Source: Pectinophora gossypiella (Eukaryota; Arthropoda; Insecta; Lepidoptera; Gelechiidae). From it: a DNA stretch of 64,000 nt. Positions 51,371-62,747 of this stretch are shown piece by piece. The stretch is from the NCBI RefSeq assembly GCF_024362695.1, contig NC_065417.1:4023001-4087000 (forward strand). Reading direction: 5' to 3'. Each line of letters begins with the position of its first letter. Position 1 is the first letter of the stretch. The position numbers and the translations under genes were made by a program. A model generated the notes under the pieces. It made no database searches and was not told the origin of the DNA. It saw nothing but the letters and a program-made list of their open reading frames with translations.

Positions 51371-53254
51371 ACAAATTAAATTAAAAGTAAGTAGACCTTG
51401 TTAAAGTGATTTAATTCGTTTTTAGCCAGCTTCATGTCCGCTTCTTTTATTTTAATTTTAACGCTAGAGTTGCTCTGTGCCTCTGATTCCTGCAGACACC
51501 TCAGACTCTTCGACGGATAAGAAAATGACGGGTATAACTTATAATAAAATTATATGGCGTCTGCAGGAATTATCACCAATAACTCTTGCGTTTAATTATC
51601 TATGGTAGTCGAAAAGAAAAGGGACGGATGATTGTCAACAAGTTAATTTTAAAACGATTGAATAACCCGGGCGAATAAAATAGGCATCTTGCTGGTACGC
51701 AGTCGGTTTGATGTGCTGTCTACTTAATTCTCTCGGGTTATTGGCTGTAAAATGTTTAGACGGTTGTTTTAGATTTCTGCTTAAAATTGACGTGTGTGTT
51801 CCATAAATTCTGTGCCTGTCGATTACCCGTCCCTTTCTTTTTCAGCAGATAAGAAAATGACAGGTATAACTTAAAATAAATAAAAATAATTATCTATGGT
51901 AGTCTTGTGCATTTCATATTTCGAAGCGAATGGTCCATGCAGTTCCGCGTGGTCGTGCCATCCTATCGGGCAGTAAATAGGTCACACCTGCAGTAGGACG
52001 TGCTTCTGCTTGCGAATAAGCCGCTGTGCGGTAATTCGGTGCATTAAATTTTAGAGTTTAAAAAATATATCTTAGTGTTGTTCTTCGCAATTTATATTGT
52101 ACAACAAGCTTTTAACATCAATTTTCGCCCCGAAAATAGAGCTGCTATCATCCGGGTGTTAAATAGGTCACACCTGCGCGTAGGTGCTACGTATCTACAC
52201 GTATGAAGAATAGAAGTTGTGCTTTTTCGCGCTACTTTTAAAAAACTTTCAACTTTTACGTCGCGTTTCGCGTTGCATATAGGTAAGCTCTGTGCCGTTT
52301 CTGCTGGAATAACCAACGTCCAGTTGTAAGTAGGTCACTCCAGAGACTATATGCTCCCTCTCTATTTATGACGCGGGGACTTTATTCGTAGCTTTCAAAA
52401 TCTCCAAAAAATGTTATACAAAATATTTATTTATCCGCTAGACACGCTTGAACGTGTGACCGCTTTCTATCTAATAACCTAGGTTTAGTTAGGTACATAG
52501 CATCACGCCTGCATCACAGAATAGGGTACGCAGAGGAAAACAGTACACCCACTCCTCGCCAGTTAGGTTAAAGTCCCATGTAGGTGGCGAGCCCCTTGCC
52601 AGTAATCTAGCACAAAACCTAGAAAACTATCTATAATCCAAACATGAATTCATACTCAGTGGTTTAGAGGCCGAGTCGGGATTCGAACCAAGGACACTAC
52701 GTTGTCAGTCACGCGTTCCGAACAGAGAGATATCAAAATTAAAACCAAAAATAATACGGGGTTTTTACCGCGTTTTACTTGTTACAGTGTAGAAATATCA
52801 GGAGTCTCATATCCCTGATTTTAAGTTTGTAAGAATCCGATATTATGTGTTTTAATTATGACAATAACCGCGTAAACCTCAAACAATGTATAGAGGGATA
52901 TCAAGTAAGGTAAGCGTGATCTTAACATGAATTTATTGTTACAGAAATATCCACTAGTTAAGTATCTCCATTTTTCAAGAGCAAATGTAAGACCAAAGGT
53001 CACAAACACCTGCAGGAATATTAAGTATTACGTGTTTATATCTAAGAACGAGAAGGTTATCCTTTCGCGTTAGCGTCGCGTCGCTAGCTTAAAAAACCAT
53101 TGGCTGATACTGTTTTTTTAATTTTATGCTTTTTAATTTAAACTTTTACTGGAAAGCGCTAAGGTTATAAATCCGTTGTAAAGCCACTTCTGAAACAAAA
53201 TTTTATTTGTTCAATATTATCATTTCTTTGCTTTTTTTTTAAAGAATCTTCTTC
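51371..53254. other. Mostly unassigned, local direct repeats
   Basis: GATAAGAAAATGACGGGTAT...TATCTATGGTAGTC at 51518-51610 recurs at 51847-51905 with a short internal deletion; AATAGGTCACACCTGC occurs at 51976 and 52162. No gene found. Confidence 0.5.
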
Positions 53255-53690
53255 TATCGTGTGGGTTGTGAGGTGGATTACCAACTCCATCAACCCTGGT
53301 GTCAAGGTTATTATTGAGACTCATGTAACGACTACGTACTTACATCAGCAAGTAAGTACTAAACGGGGCCAACGGCTTAACGTGCCTTCCGAAACACGGA
53401 TCATTTTACTTTTTGAATAGAAATAGAATAGAATAGAAATTGTTTATTATAAAAGGCCGCCACACACAAAGACAAAACAATAACATCACTTAATTTTTTT
53501 TACAGAACAATTACAATATTCAGAGGAGGGTGATCATTATTTTGGACAATCCGGTGATCAGCCTGTAATGTCTTAACCAAACTAGGCATCACAAAGTGAT
53601 TTTTGTGATTTGTCCCTATCGGGAATCGAACCCGGGACCTCTGAATCGTGAGCACATCGCTCAACCACTGGACCACAGAGGCCGTCAATT
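53255..53690 (-). repeat. SINE family C, full-length, interrupted by family H
   Basis: The inverted SINE C runs 53255-53414 and 53540-53690, including the head (minus: GGTCCAGTGGTTGAGCG and GGGTTCGATTCCC). The insert at 53415-53531 is a family H end (AGAAATTGTTTATTATAAAA, CACACACAAAGACAAAACAA). An imperfect repeat GATCATTTTACTTTT / GATCATTATTTT flanks the insert. Confidence 0.8.
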
Positions 53691-54171
53691 CTAAAGAATG
53701 ATACCTAACTATTTACGTCAAGATACAAGTAAGTAACTAATGTTAAGGTCATCAAATATGAAAAAGTACTTAAGTACTTAAATCCAGAATAGATAAATCT
53801 CACTAGTTGTTTACCAATGACTTGCGATACTGCCTGTTCTAATACTTATTACGTTTTTTTAGACTGTGGTGGGCCTTAAACTCTTGCCTACCGTCTACTA
53901 GGTCAAGTCCCTTCGTGTGCGTTTTACCGATCATTTTCCAATGGCAGAAGTGCTTCTATTTCAATGACTGGCAGCCATTTTTATTTGCGCGGGAATCACG
54001 CAATGAGGCCCCAGTTTGGGCGCCATTCTACTACCCATAAAAATGTTTCAGCAATTTTGATAAAGTCACGAATTTGATTTTCGCTTTTTATTAAATCCGT
54101 AGCTTTTTTATGGTTTTGGAGTAAGCATGTTAAATATATAGGTATTCGAAATTGTGTGAAATGGCAAAAAC
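53691..54171. other. Nothing recognised
   Basis: No gene or repeat assigned. Confidence 0.4.
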
Positions 54172-54550
54172 AGCCTCCGTGGTCTAGTGGTTAGAGTGGT
54201 AGGCTCACGATCTGGAGGTCCGGATTCGATTCCCGATGGGGACATTGTCGAAATCACTTTGTGAGACTGTCCTTTGTTTAGTAAGGACTTTTCAGGCTTG
54301 ATTCCGTGCTTCGGAGGGCACGTTAAGCCGTTGGTCCCGGCTATTAGCCGTAAAAAACACCTCCACCAATGCTCCATGTGACTTTTCATGTAGACATCGT
54401 AAGACTGAGTATACTACTCAACTGCGGGATTGTGTGGAGGACCATACGTTTCATGTGAAGTTTTTTAGAATTAGGTGAAGTACCCCCTCCGGTTGATTGA
54501 GGGGAGGCCTGTGCCCAACAGTGGGACGTATATAGGCAGTTTATGCTATG
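54172..54550 (+). repeat. SINE C-like head and body, then LINE tail
   Basis: GTGGTCTAGTGGTTAGAGTG (A-box) and GGTCCGGATTCGATTCCC (B-box), then CTTCGGAGGGCACGTTAAGC. From about 54470 it carries the CCTCCGGTTGATTGAGGGGA...CCCAACAGTGGGACGTATAT tail. Confidence 0.75.
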
Positions 54551-55019
54551 TATCAGAAACACGAAATTGGTTTTAATACCTGCTATACCGGAAAATAACA
54601 ATTTTCGACGACTTATCATATTTATAACCTAATGTTGCGTTATCTATCTTAAAATACATTAATTATTATCTTAGCTGAAATAAAACTGTAGTATACGTAT
54701 TTTCCTATTCAAAGAAGCGCTTTCCTTCGAAATAGGAACCTAAGAAATAAAACGACACTAAAAAGCAAGTAAGTACCAAGTAAACAATAATACGAAGAGA
54801 CAGCAGCTCAGAGCGTCGGATGCAAGGTTCGCAAGAGGTAATTTAAATAATTCGCGCACAGCAACGGGGTCGCCAATAAAAATTAAAACGCTTTAATAAG
54901 CCGGGCGTTCACTAGAGCGGAATCGGAGCGTTATAAACGTTGGTACCTATTTACAAGTTACTATGACGACGTCCCGTGTCAACTTGTTGATCTAATGTAC
55001 GCTATACTACATGAAAGCA
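54551..55019. other. Nothing recognised
   Basis: No gene. Confidence 0.4.
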
Positions 55020-55330
55020 AGATATAGAACAGAATAGAAATTGTTCATTATAAAAGGACGCCACACACAAAGACAATCCGGCCAAGTAGTTAATGCCATC
55101 TGCGGCAAATCTACAATAAGACAGGTTAAAAAAACACAAAGACAAGACAATAACATCACTTGAAAATTTTCACAAAACAATTAGGTAACAAAAAGCATAG
55201 AGGATGTTCATTAGAATGATTATAAGGTGGTGGTGGACGTCCTGAGATAAAAGGGCCTCACTCAGCACAAGTCGCGTGAACCACGACGCTAGTATTATGT
55301 GGACCCGCTGGGTGAGGCACGAACGTCGTG
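55020..55330 (+). repeat. Retroposon family H carrying a nested G fragment
   Basis: GAACAGAATAGAAATTGTTC, ATTATAAGGTGGTGG and CTCACTCAGCACAAGTCGCG, then CCACGACGCTAG. Interrupted at 55076-55133 (next entry). Confidence 0.7.
55076..55133 (+). mobile_element. 58-bp truncated retroposon G with target duplication
   Basis: ATCCGGCCAAGTAGTTAATG...GACAGGTTAAAAAA lies between perfect 11-bp copies of ACACAAAGACA (55065-55075, 55134-55144). The uninterrupted form CACACACAAAGACAAAACAA at 53463-53482 shows the empty site. Confidence 0.85.
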
Positions 55331-55454
55331 TTCCATAAATATGCGTTATATCTAGGCTTCGTACGCTCTGAATCCACTAAAGTGGATGTGCAGCTGGATG
55401 TGATGTACGTACATACAGAGTCGGATAAGCGGGGCATCCGGGCCAAATTCAATT

Positions 55455-55620
55455 TTTTTTGACGTGACTTATTGTAGATTTGCCGCAGATGGCATTAACT
55501 ACTTGGCCGGACAAATAGGGAGCGCTGAAGGCTCTCACCCGGTACTACGTTTAAGATAACAAGCCTGAGGGTGCCCAGTTGGGCGCGAACATCGGCTCAG
55601 GGCGTCGTCTGAGAGGAAAA
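55455..55620 (-). repeat. Retroposon family G, longer copy
   Basis: GACGTGACTTATTGTAGATT, TGCCGCAGATGGCATTAACT, CTACTTGGCCGGACAAATAG and CCCAGTTGGGCGCGAAC, parallel to 42780-42960. Confidence 0.7.
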
Positions 55621-55724
55621 ATATTTGAAAGAATTAATCGACCCTAGTGGGTCGATAGCGATAAGCGCTGAATGAGGGATATCGTCGACCACGCCGGCGG
55701 GGTCGGTATCGGGGTCCTAACATT

Positions 55725-55990
55725 CAAATTCAAATTCAAAAATACTTATCTTTATTCAGTAGGTAACATAGTTAAACTTTGAATCGTCAATTTTTACATA
55801 ACGAACGTCTCATCCGCCTATAACTACTGCAGCTTCTCACAATCTGTATAGCCGGGGAAAAGAACCTGCAAGAAAAACCTTGGAACAGGGCCCTAGACGT
55901 AAAATATTGTTTTACAACTGAGTAATTTAGCTGCCTAATATCAGTTCTCAGACAGTTAATCCCATGCATTCATATCTTCTAAATAATCAC
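55725..55990 (-). repeat. Jockey/CR1-like LINE 3' end, inverted
   Basis: Begins with TTCAAATTCAAATTCAAAAA (the inverted (TTTGAA)n tail) and mirrors 33630-33895, including AGCTGCCTAATATCAGTTCT and AGACAGTTAATCCCATGCAT. 55991-56324 shows nothing further. Confidence 0.75.
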
Positions 55991-56324
55991 TAACTTTATA
56001 ATATTAACCTTTTTTGTAAAGTTTCTGTTTAACTACTGTCTTAAAACAGTTGAAAGGCAATTTCTGAATGTCAATGAGAATCTTGTTGTAAAAACGTATA
56101 CACGTGTACGTATGCAAGAGGCTACAAAGACTCTAACCTAACTTAAAAAGAAAACCACTTACGTGGTACTCGGTGGTTGTCGTAAGCGTACGGGGTTACG
56201 CTTCGCCCTATATCTGAAGCTCAATGACTATAGAGTTGGTATTGGGAGCGCATCAAGACGCACTTGGCATTGTGGTGTTTTAAGGCTAATATCCCGGTAT
56301 GGTATGAATTGCATAGCGGCCCGG

Positions 56325-56455
56325 TGTGGTCGGTTCGGGGCGCCGGGAAAGTTGTGGATGAGGTTAGCGCAGGACCGGAAAGGGTGGGGCAAAATGTTTC
56401 TTTCTCTCATTTAAATGCAGCCTGTACCCAGCAGTGGGATGATGTGGGCTGAATT
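56325..56455 (+). pseudogene. RTE-like LINE 3' end
   Basis: GTTAGCGCAGGACCGGAAAG, then CAGCCTGTACCCAGCAGTGG and GATGATGTGGGCTGAATTAT: the AQDR...QQW-type end with frameshifts, then a GATAATAA tail. Confidence 0.65.
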
Positions 56456-57093
56456 ATGATAATAATTGGGAGCGATTTCGACTGAGATTTAGTAATGTTC
56501 TTGTATGCACTCGTCCATACAAAAATCACCCCAACGCGACGCGACTGCGGTTTCATACAAACTCAACGAACGCGGTACCGCGGCTGTGTGCATTAGGTGT
56601 AAAATTATTTTTATTAATATCAGTATCATTCTCTCTGGCTAAAAATGGACTTTGCCCTTGGTAAAACAATTAGAGTGCGGCTCACAAAAAATGTTCGTGG
56701 GTCATCAACTATAAACGAAGAAAATTACTCGTGGCAATGGCAAAATAATTTAATTATTTACCGAATTTCGTTATACGGATGACCTTTGTAAAATATAGCG
56801 GAAACAAGCAGCAAAGTTATGATTTGTCATTGCTGTTAGCTTTATTAATTGTATGTCAAATATTTTGAAGGTTTTTCTGCTTTGTGATTCCCAGTTGTAG
56901 GTGGAATGATGAATTTTATATAAGCTCACGACTAGATCCCAATTGGGGTAGTCAGAGGTACACCCATCGCAAGATGAAGTACCTACGCCTCACCGAGCTT
57001 TGTTAGACAAATGAGCTTTTATTTAAGAATGATGACACTTCTCCAACGAATTCTTATCTTTTGTTGTGCAAATATTATAAAGGTACAATTAGC
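56456..57093. other. Mostly unassigned
   Basis: Only the CACGACTAGATCCCAATTGG...CATCGCAAGATGAA fragment at 56935-56990 (family of 45-250, inverted) is recognised. Confidence 0.4.
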
Positions 57094-57409
57094 AGTGGAA
57101 GCCCAGTTGGTAGAACGCTTGCCTCACTTTGAGGTCGCATGATTGTCTTGTTTTCAAATTCATGTTTGGATCATAAATGATTATCGCATGCTCAGCGGTG
57201 AAGGAAAACATCGTGAGGAAACCCACATTCCCGAGAAATGCAGTTTCGGAGGTATGTAACCTAACCTGTGTTGGGTTGGTTTTCCCTTCGCGGGTTGGAA
57301 GGTCAGACAGGCAGTCGCTTCTGTAAAAACCGGACCTGTCATTTGATTTGAAGATTTCTTCAGGATAGGTAAGCGGACCCTGTAAAAACAGGATAATGCT
57401 AGGGAGATG
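57094..57409 (+). repeat. SINE family A, full-length
   Basis: Head GGAAGCCCAGTTGGTAGAAC (A-box GCCCAGTTGGTAG). The B-box is degraded here but kept at 36915-36935. Body: CATGCTCAGCGGTGAAGGAA, CCCACATTCCCGAGAAATGC, CCCTTCGCGGGTTGGAAGGT and CTTCTGTAAAAACCGGACCT. End: GGATAATGCTAGGGAGATGA. Confidence 0.85.
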
Positions 57410-57680
57410 AATTAGGTTAGTTAAAAAATATGCCAGTTGCCTAACAACCCTCTAAATAGGTTAGCAAGCCCACAGGACGTCAGGCTACTCAGAGTGAGTA
57501 TTAAAATTAAAACGCTCGGCTCGGAGGTAATTCTGTAATTAAAAGAGTCGCCTCGCCCCGCAGTCATTCACATCGCGTCATGAAATATTACTGAATCGTT
57601 CTACTGAAGCGATGGTAATGTCATTCTTGTTAGAGATGTAGATAGTAAACTTTATTTATTTTTCATTTGACTGTTTGTAG

Positions 57681-57805
57681 ATGGACGATCTGGTGAAGGT
57701 CGCGGGAAGCCGCTGGATGCGGGCAGCGCAGGACCGATCGTCGTGGAGATCCTTGGGGGAGGCCTATGCCCAGCAGTGGGCGTCGTACGGCTGATGATGA
57801 TGATA
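57681..57805 (+). pseudogene. RTE-like LINE, intact ORF2 C-terminus
   Basis: The frame from ATG at 57681 to the TGA at 57792 reads MDDLVKVAGSRWMRAAQDRS, SWRSLGEAYAQQWASYG, the canonical RTE-type end, followed by (TGA)n. 5'-truncated; it shows the undamaged form of the terminus seen broken elsewhere. Confidence 0.85.
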
Positions 57806-57957
57806 TGGATACAATCAGTCACATGGACACAGGATACAAGGTTAGGTATTATATATATGTTACTCATTTAAAAATACTTAAGTAAAAATGGAATAACACA
57901 AAAAAGACTAGATTTACGGCTTTACGTCCCTATTTCCATAGCAGCATAGTAGGTCTA

Positions 57958-58230
57958 GATAAACAGAAGTACTTATCCTCATAATACCAAGGTCGTGTTT
58001 CACGCCGCGACTTGTGCTGAGTGAGTGACCTTTTACTTTGCTCCACCTTATGATCATTTTCTTTATGCTATTTAGAAATTATTTTGTGATTTTATTGCCT
58101 TGTTTTTGTCCTTGTTTCCATCCGTAATTTCTATTCTATATGTTATTTTTACTAAGAAAGAGAGAGGGAGGGGGTTGGGGGGTTGATGGTTGGGAATTCA
58201 CCTTACAACCCTCACGATAGAAGAAGACTA
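57958..58230. repeat. Family H (inverted) and SINE C tail
   Basis: 57958-58150: CGCGACTTGTGCTGAGTGAG, CACCTTATGATCATTTTC and TTTCTATTCTATATG, the inverse of 55020-55330. 58175-58230: GGTTGATGGTTGGGAATTCA...CACGATAGAAGAAGA (SINE C tail, +). Confidence 0.6.
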
Positions 58231-58308
58231 AGAAAATTCGATTGAAGCAAGGTGCTTGGTAAGGCAACCTGTCACCGTAATAAAATAAAGTTCAACACAT
58301 TTAGGCAT

Positions 58309-58427
58309 TGTTGTATATGTAAGTAGACCTACATACATCATTAGGAGAACGCGCCTCGCGCGCATTGAATAAACCAGTCTGTTTGTAACCACCGGTTGTT
58401 TCACTTGCGTACCGTCGATACCTAACA
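58309..58427 (+). repeat. Gypsy 5' LTR
   Basis: 119 bp, TGTTGTATATGTAAG...GATACCTAACA, identical to the 3' LTR. Confidence 0.97.
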
Positions 58428-58428
58428 G

Positions 58429-58441
58429 TGGCGACGAGCAT
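58429..58441 (+). other. Gypsy primer-binding site
   Basis: TGGCGACGAGCAT, one base after the LTR. It pairs with the tRNA-Ser(GCU) 3' end (ATCCTCGTCGCCA) at 12 of 13 positions; the tRNA identity is recalled. Confidence 0.7.
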
Positions 58442-58473
58442 ACTTACCCGCGTTATATAGTGAGAAAAAAAAA

Positions 58474-61400
58474 ATGTCTACTTCTGTATTTGGAATTCTT
58501 ACTACGTTCGACCACACTGTACAAGACTGGAAAACCTATCGCAGTAGATTGACACAGTGGTTTGTAGCGAACGACATAACGAATAGTACGGACGTAAGTG
58601 GAATAAAGAGACGAGCGATATTGCTAAGTGCATTATCGGAGGGTACCTACAGACTCGCTGCGGATTTAGCCTTACCTAAAGATCTACAGTCGGTGCCGTA
58701 CGAAGATATACTTGGATTACTCGATAAGCATTTTAATCCAAAGCGCACGGGGTTTGGTGACCGACACAACTTTTATGCCTCGACACAACAGCTGGGTGAA
58801 ACTCACTCGCAATGGGCGGCAAGGCTGCGCGGTTTAACCGCGAATTGCTCTTTCAGTAATGTCGAGGAGACATTGCGAGACCGATTTATAATGGGGTTGC
58901 GACCCGGTGTCGAAAAAGAAAAACTGTATGCAATGGACATGACAGATCTTACACTGGCCAAGGCTGTGGAATTCGCAGAGAACTTGTGCAGCGCCAAGGC
59001 CGCCGCTGCGGCTAGCGTGGGCGCTGCTGCCGGGACACTCGTTGTGCACTCGGACATAGTAAACAAGATTTCGCAGGGAAGTAAACATGTGAAAAGTGGA
59101 GTACCCGGAAAGCAAAAGTGTACAGTGTGCGGTTATACTAATCACAAGTCCTCGGAATGTCGGTATTCTGATTACGTGTGTCGGAAGTGTAATTCTAAAG
59201 GTCATTTGCGTAGGATGTGTCCATCGACCAAAGTGAACTACGTAGAAAATGTAGCCGGAGGGGAGGACGTCGGTGATGATGGTAAGGTGTTCAACATTCG
59301 TTCACTGAGAGGCGAACCAATGGTAGAAACTGTATATATACGCGGTTTACCCCTCAAATTTGAGATAGATAGCGGATCAGCTGTTACTGTAATTCCTGAA
59401 GTCATGTGGAAATCGCATTTTAAAGACGTGCCATTGTTACCTTCACGGAAAAAACTAATTAGTTATTCTGGTGATAACATAAAGTGTGTTGGAATGATAC
59501 GTCTGGATGTGTGTTATGATGGCTGCACGCACACGTTGGACGTGCATGTTGTGTGTGATGGCGGCCCACCCCTTCTAGGCAGGGATTTTATCTCGTCATT
59601 TCAGTTAGAATTAACTCCAGTTAAGTACTGTCAAGGAAAAAACTTATTAAGTGTAACACAACTCAAAACGTCATTTCCACACTTGTTTTCTGATAGACTG
59701 GGATGTTTTAATAAATATCAAGTGCAGTTACGTGTAAAAGAAAGCACAAAACCCGTTTTTTTTAAAGCACGACCGATCGCGTTTGCGTTACGTGCTAAAG
59801 TTGACAAAGAACTGGATAGGCTCGTCAAATTAGGTATTCTTGAACCCATCGACCATGCCGAATTCGCGTCACCAATAGTACCGGTTTTAAAGAAAAACGG
59901 AGATATTCGTATTTGTGCCGATTTCTCAGTCAGTATTAATAAACAATTAGTGGTTGAGCAATTTCCTCTGCCAACAGCAAACGAGCTGTTTTCCAAATTA
60001 CATGGTGGTAATAAGTTTACAAAGTTAGACCTGTCTATGGCCTACAATCAGTTCGAGTTGGAAGAGGCATCGCAAAAGTTGACTTGTATAAACACACACC
60101 GCGGATTGTTTAAGTTTACACGTTTAGTCTTCGGGCTAGCGAGTGCTCCGGCAGTGTTCCAGCGAGCCATGGAGTCGCTGCTGGCGGGGATGGAGGGGGT
60201 GCTGTGCTTGCTGGACGACGTGCTGGTGACGGGCCGCGACGATGCCGAGCACGCCGCACGTCTCACTAAAGTACTGCGCACCCTGCAAGAGGCCGGCCTC
60301 ACCTTACAGCAGGAAAAATGCGAGTTTTACATGGATGAAGTTAGCTATTTGGGCTATGTTATTAACAAACATGGTTTAAAGAAATCACCGGAAAAAATTG
60401 AAGCAATTGTCAAAGCCAGTTCACCCGCTAATGTCACACAGCTTCAATCTTTTTTAGGTTTAGTTAACTATTATAGAAACTTTGTTCCTAATGCATCTTC
60501 TTTACTTAGTCCTTTATATGACCTTCTTAAAAAAGGCACTAAATGGTCGTGGAATGACAGTCACAAAATAGCATTTGAAAAAATTAAAGAATGTTTGTCT
60601 TCAGAACAAGTTCTTGCCCATTTCGACCCGGATGCAAAACTCATTCTTACTGTCGATGCTTCTCCTACCGGGTTAGGAGCGATTTTGTCGCAAAAAAATA
60701 AGGAGGGTCAGGAAAGGCCAGTATCATTCGCATCTCGAACGTTGAACTCCGCAGAAAAACGCTACTCCCAGATTCAAAAAGAGGCCACAGCTATAATTTT
60801 TGGTATACGTCGTTTTCACCAATACCTATATGGTAGGTCAATACCGTTTATACTACGTACCGATCATAAGCCGCTTATTTCTATATTTGGGCCGTACAAA
60901 GGAATCCCCGAAGTAACGGCTAATCGACTGCAAAGATATGCGATGTTTCTAAGTGGTTACAATTATGTAATAGAATACGTGCGTAGTGCTGACAATATAG
61001 CAGACTTTTTATCACGCGCGAATCAGGTCGGTTCCTGTGAGAGTGAGCGAGAGGAAATAGATTACAATTCGAGCTCCGAGTTATGCGACCGCGCCGCTTA
61101 CGTTTGTTTTGTGATTGACGGAAGCTTACCTGTGACCTTGGCCGAGCTGAGTCATGCGACTAGTAAGGATGCTATTTTATGTGAAGTTGCGAATTACATC
61201 ACGAATGGTTGGCCACGAAAAGTGCCAAACTCGCATATTGCACCTTACTATTTATGTAAATCCCAATTATCAGTAGAATGTGGATGTATAATGAGAGGTC
61301 ACAAAGTGGTGATTCCTGCCGCGCTAAGAGAACGAGTTTTATTAGAAACTCATCGTTCACACCTCGGTATCGTTAAAACGAAAGCAGAGGTTCGTTCAAG

Positions 61401-62706
61401 GTTCTGGTTTCCGGGTGTGGACAAGGCTGTAGAGGAGATGATCGCGTCGTGCAATCTGTGCATACAGTTGCGGCCGTCGCCGCCGCGCGAGCCGCCCGCT
61501 TCCTGGCCATACTCACCGCGCGCATTCCATCGAGTGCATATAGACTTTCTTGGGCCATGCAATGGACGAATGTATTTAGTGTTGGTGGATGCGTATTCAA
61601 AGTGGCCAGAAGTTTATGATATGGCAAATACAACTACATCTGCGGCCGTCATAGATAAACTGTCCGATTTCATGTCTAGGTACGGAATACCAAGGAATAT
61701 TGTGAGTGACAATGGCACAGCTTTTTGTTCACATGAGTTCAGAGCTTTCTGTGATTCCAATGGCATAACACACATAACATCACCACCGTTTCATCCAGCC
61801 AGCAATGGCCAGGCTGAAAGTTATGTAAAAATCGTTAAAAAGGGAATTAAAGCAAGTTTGCTGTCTAGTTCAAATATTAGGGAATCAAAATTAAAGTTAT
61901 TACAATATTTATTTTGTTACCGCAATTCACAACACAGTGCTACTGGTTCTTCTCCCGCACAGATATTGTACGGCCATAAACTGAACTCTCGTTTAGACTT
62001 AATATTGCCTACATCATCACTCGCATCCTCGCCTACGGATTCACATTGCTTTTTGCCAAACCAACAGTCTACACAACTTAAGGCGGAGATAAAAAAACAA
62101 TATGAACCAGAAACCAATGTATTGTACAAACAGTTTTGTAATAACAAATTCAAATGGAAATTAGGGGTTATACAAAAACGCATAGGTAACGTATTGTATT
62201 TAGTTATGGACAAGGAAACAAAAAAGTGTTATCGTAAACATATAAATCAATTAGTATTATATAAGGGAAAGATCGTAGATACAAGGGACTGTGACAAAAC
62301 GTATACACAAATAAACACACCATACTCACCACCGTCGTTGCCGTCGTCACCGCGTTCCGTCACGCCGCCGCCATCACCGCCGTCGATGCCACCGCCGCCG
62401 CCACATTCTCCACAGCCATCTGTGTCTACGCTATCACCTACCATGGCTGCCACAGACATATTCAGTCCAAATACGCCGCTTGGACCATCGGCACCTCCGA
62501 CATCATCACTAGATACGCCGCTCAACGCAAGAGAACAAGAGCAAGGGGAGAGGAAGGAAGAAAATGAGACGGGTGTGACAGAGGATTGTGTCTCGGCAGA
62601 TGAAGACTTCCATGAGGCAGAAACAAACGCAGATAATGATCTAACTGCAAATCCTCAAAGAGTGTTGCGTTCACGTCCCAGGATAGATTTCAGGCGCTTT
62701 TTCTGA
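58474..62706 (+). CDS. Gypsy/Mag Gag-Pol polyprotein
   Basis: 1410 codons, no stop or frameshift. By residue: gag 1-195; two zinc knuckles 216-249 (CTVCGYTNHKSSEC, CRKCNSKGHLRRMC); protease D299 in FEIDSGSA; RT about 430-610 with D519 (KLDLSMAYNQ) and active-site LLDD at 579-582; RNase H with D728, E770 and D797; integrase zinc domain H960, H963, C993, C996; integrase core D1024, D1079, E1115 (a perfect DD35E spacing); proline-rich, low-complexity tail 1285-1350 and acidic/basic end. Gag and pol are fused in one frame, so no frameshift signal is needed. The LLDD variant of YxDD deserves note but fits this clade's variation. The ATG at 58474 is the first after the primer site, preceded by AAAAAA. 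Confidence 0.96.
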   Translation: MSTSVFGILTTFDHTVQDWKTYRSRLTQWFVANDITNSTDVSGIKRRAILLSALSEGTYRLAADLALPKDLQSVPYEDILGLLDKHFNPKRTGFGDRHNFYASTQQLGETHSQWAARLRGLTANCSFSNVEETLRDRFIMGLRPGVEKEKLYAMDMTDLTLAKAVEFAENLCSAKAAAAASVGAAAGTLVVHSDIVNKISQGSKHVKSGVPGKQKCTVCGYTNHKSSECRYSDYVCRKCNSKGHLRRMCPSTKVNYVENVAGGEDVGDDGKVFNIRSLRGEPMVETVYIRGLPLKFEIDSGSAVTVIPEVMWKSHFKDVPLLPSRKKLISYSGDNIKCVGMIRLDVCYDGCTHTLDVHVVCDGGPPLLGRDFISSFQLELTPVKYCQGKNLLSVTQLKTSFPHLFSDRLGCFNKYQVQLRVKESTKPVFFKARPIAFALRAKVDKELDRLVKLGILEPIDHAEFASPIVPVLKKNGDIRICADFSVSINKQLVVEQFPLPTANELFSKLHGGNKFTKLDLSMAYNQFELEEASQKLTCINTHRGLFKFTRLVFGLASAPAVFQRAMESLLAGMEGVLCLLDDVLVTGRDDAEHAARLTKVLRTLQEAGLTLQQEKCEFYMDEVSYLGYVINKHGLKKSPEKIEAIVKASSPANVTQLQSFLGLVNYYRNFVPNASSLLSPLYDLLKKGTKWSWNDSHKIAFEKIKECLSSEQVLAHFDPDAKLILTVDASPTGLGAILSQKNKEGQERPVSFASRTLNSAEKRYSQIQKEATAIIFGIRRFHQYLYGRSIPFILRTDHKPLISIFGPYKGIPEVTANRLQRYAMFLSGYNYVIEYVRSADNIADFLSRANQVGSCESEREEIDYNSSSELCDRAAYVCFVIDGSLPVTLAELSHATSKDAILCEVANYITNGWPRKVPNSHIAPYYLCKSQLSVECGCIMRGHKVVIPAALRERVLLETHRSHLGIVKTKAEVRSRFWFPGVDKAVEEMIASCNLCIQLRPSPPREPPASWPYSPRAFHRVHIDFLGPCNGRMYLVLVDAYSKWPEVYDMANTTTSAAVIDKLSDFMSRYGIPRNIVSDNGTAFCSHEFRAFCDSNGITHITSPPFHPASNGQAESYVKIVKKGIKASLLSSSNIRESKLKLLQYLFCYRNSQHSATGSSPAQILYGHKLNSRLDLILPTSSLASSPTDSHCFLPNQQSTQLKAEIKKQYEPETNVLYKQFCNNKFKWKLGVIQKRIGNVLYLVMDKETKKCYRKHINQLVLYKGKIVDTRDCDKTYTQINTPYSPPSLPSSPRSVTPPPSPPSMPPPPPHSPQPSVSTLSPTMAATDIFSPNTPLGPSAPPTSSLDTPLNAREQEQGERKEENETGVTEDCVSADEDFHEAETNADNDLTANPQRVLRSRPRIDFRRFF

Positions 62707-62734
62707 ATTGTTATATTATTAGTAAGTCCTAATT

Positions 62735-62747
62735 AAGAGAGGAAAGA
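62735..62747 (+). other. Gypsy polypurine tract
   Basis: AAGAGAGGAAAGA directly before the 3' LTR, all purines. Confidence 0.85.
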
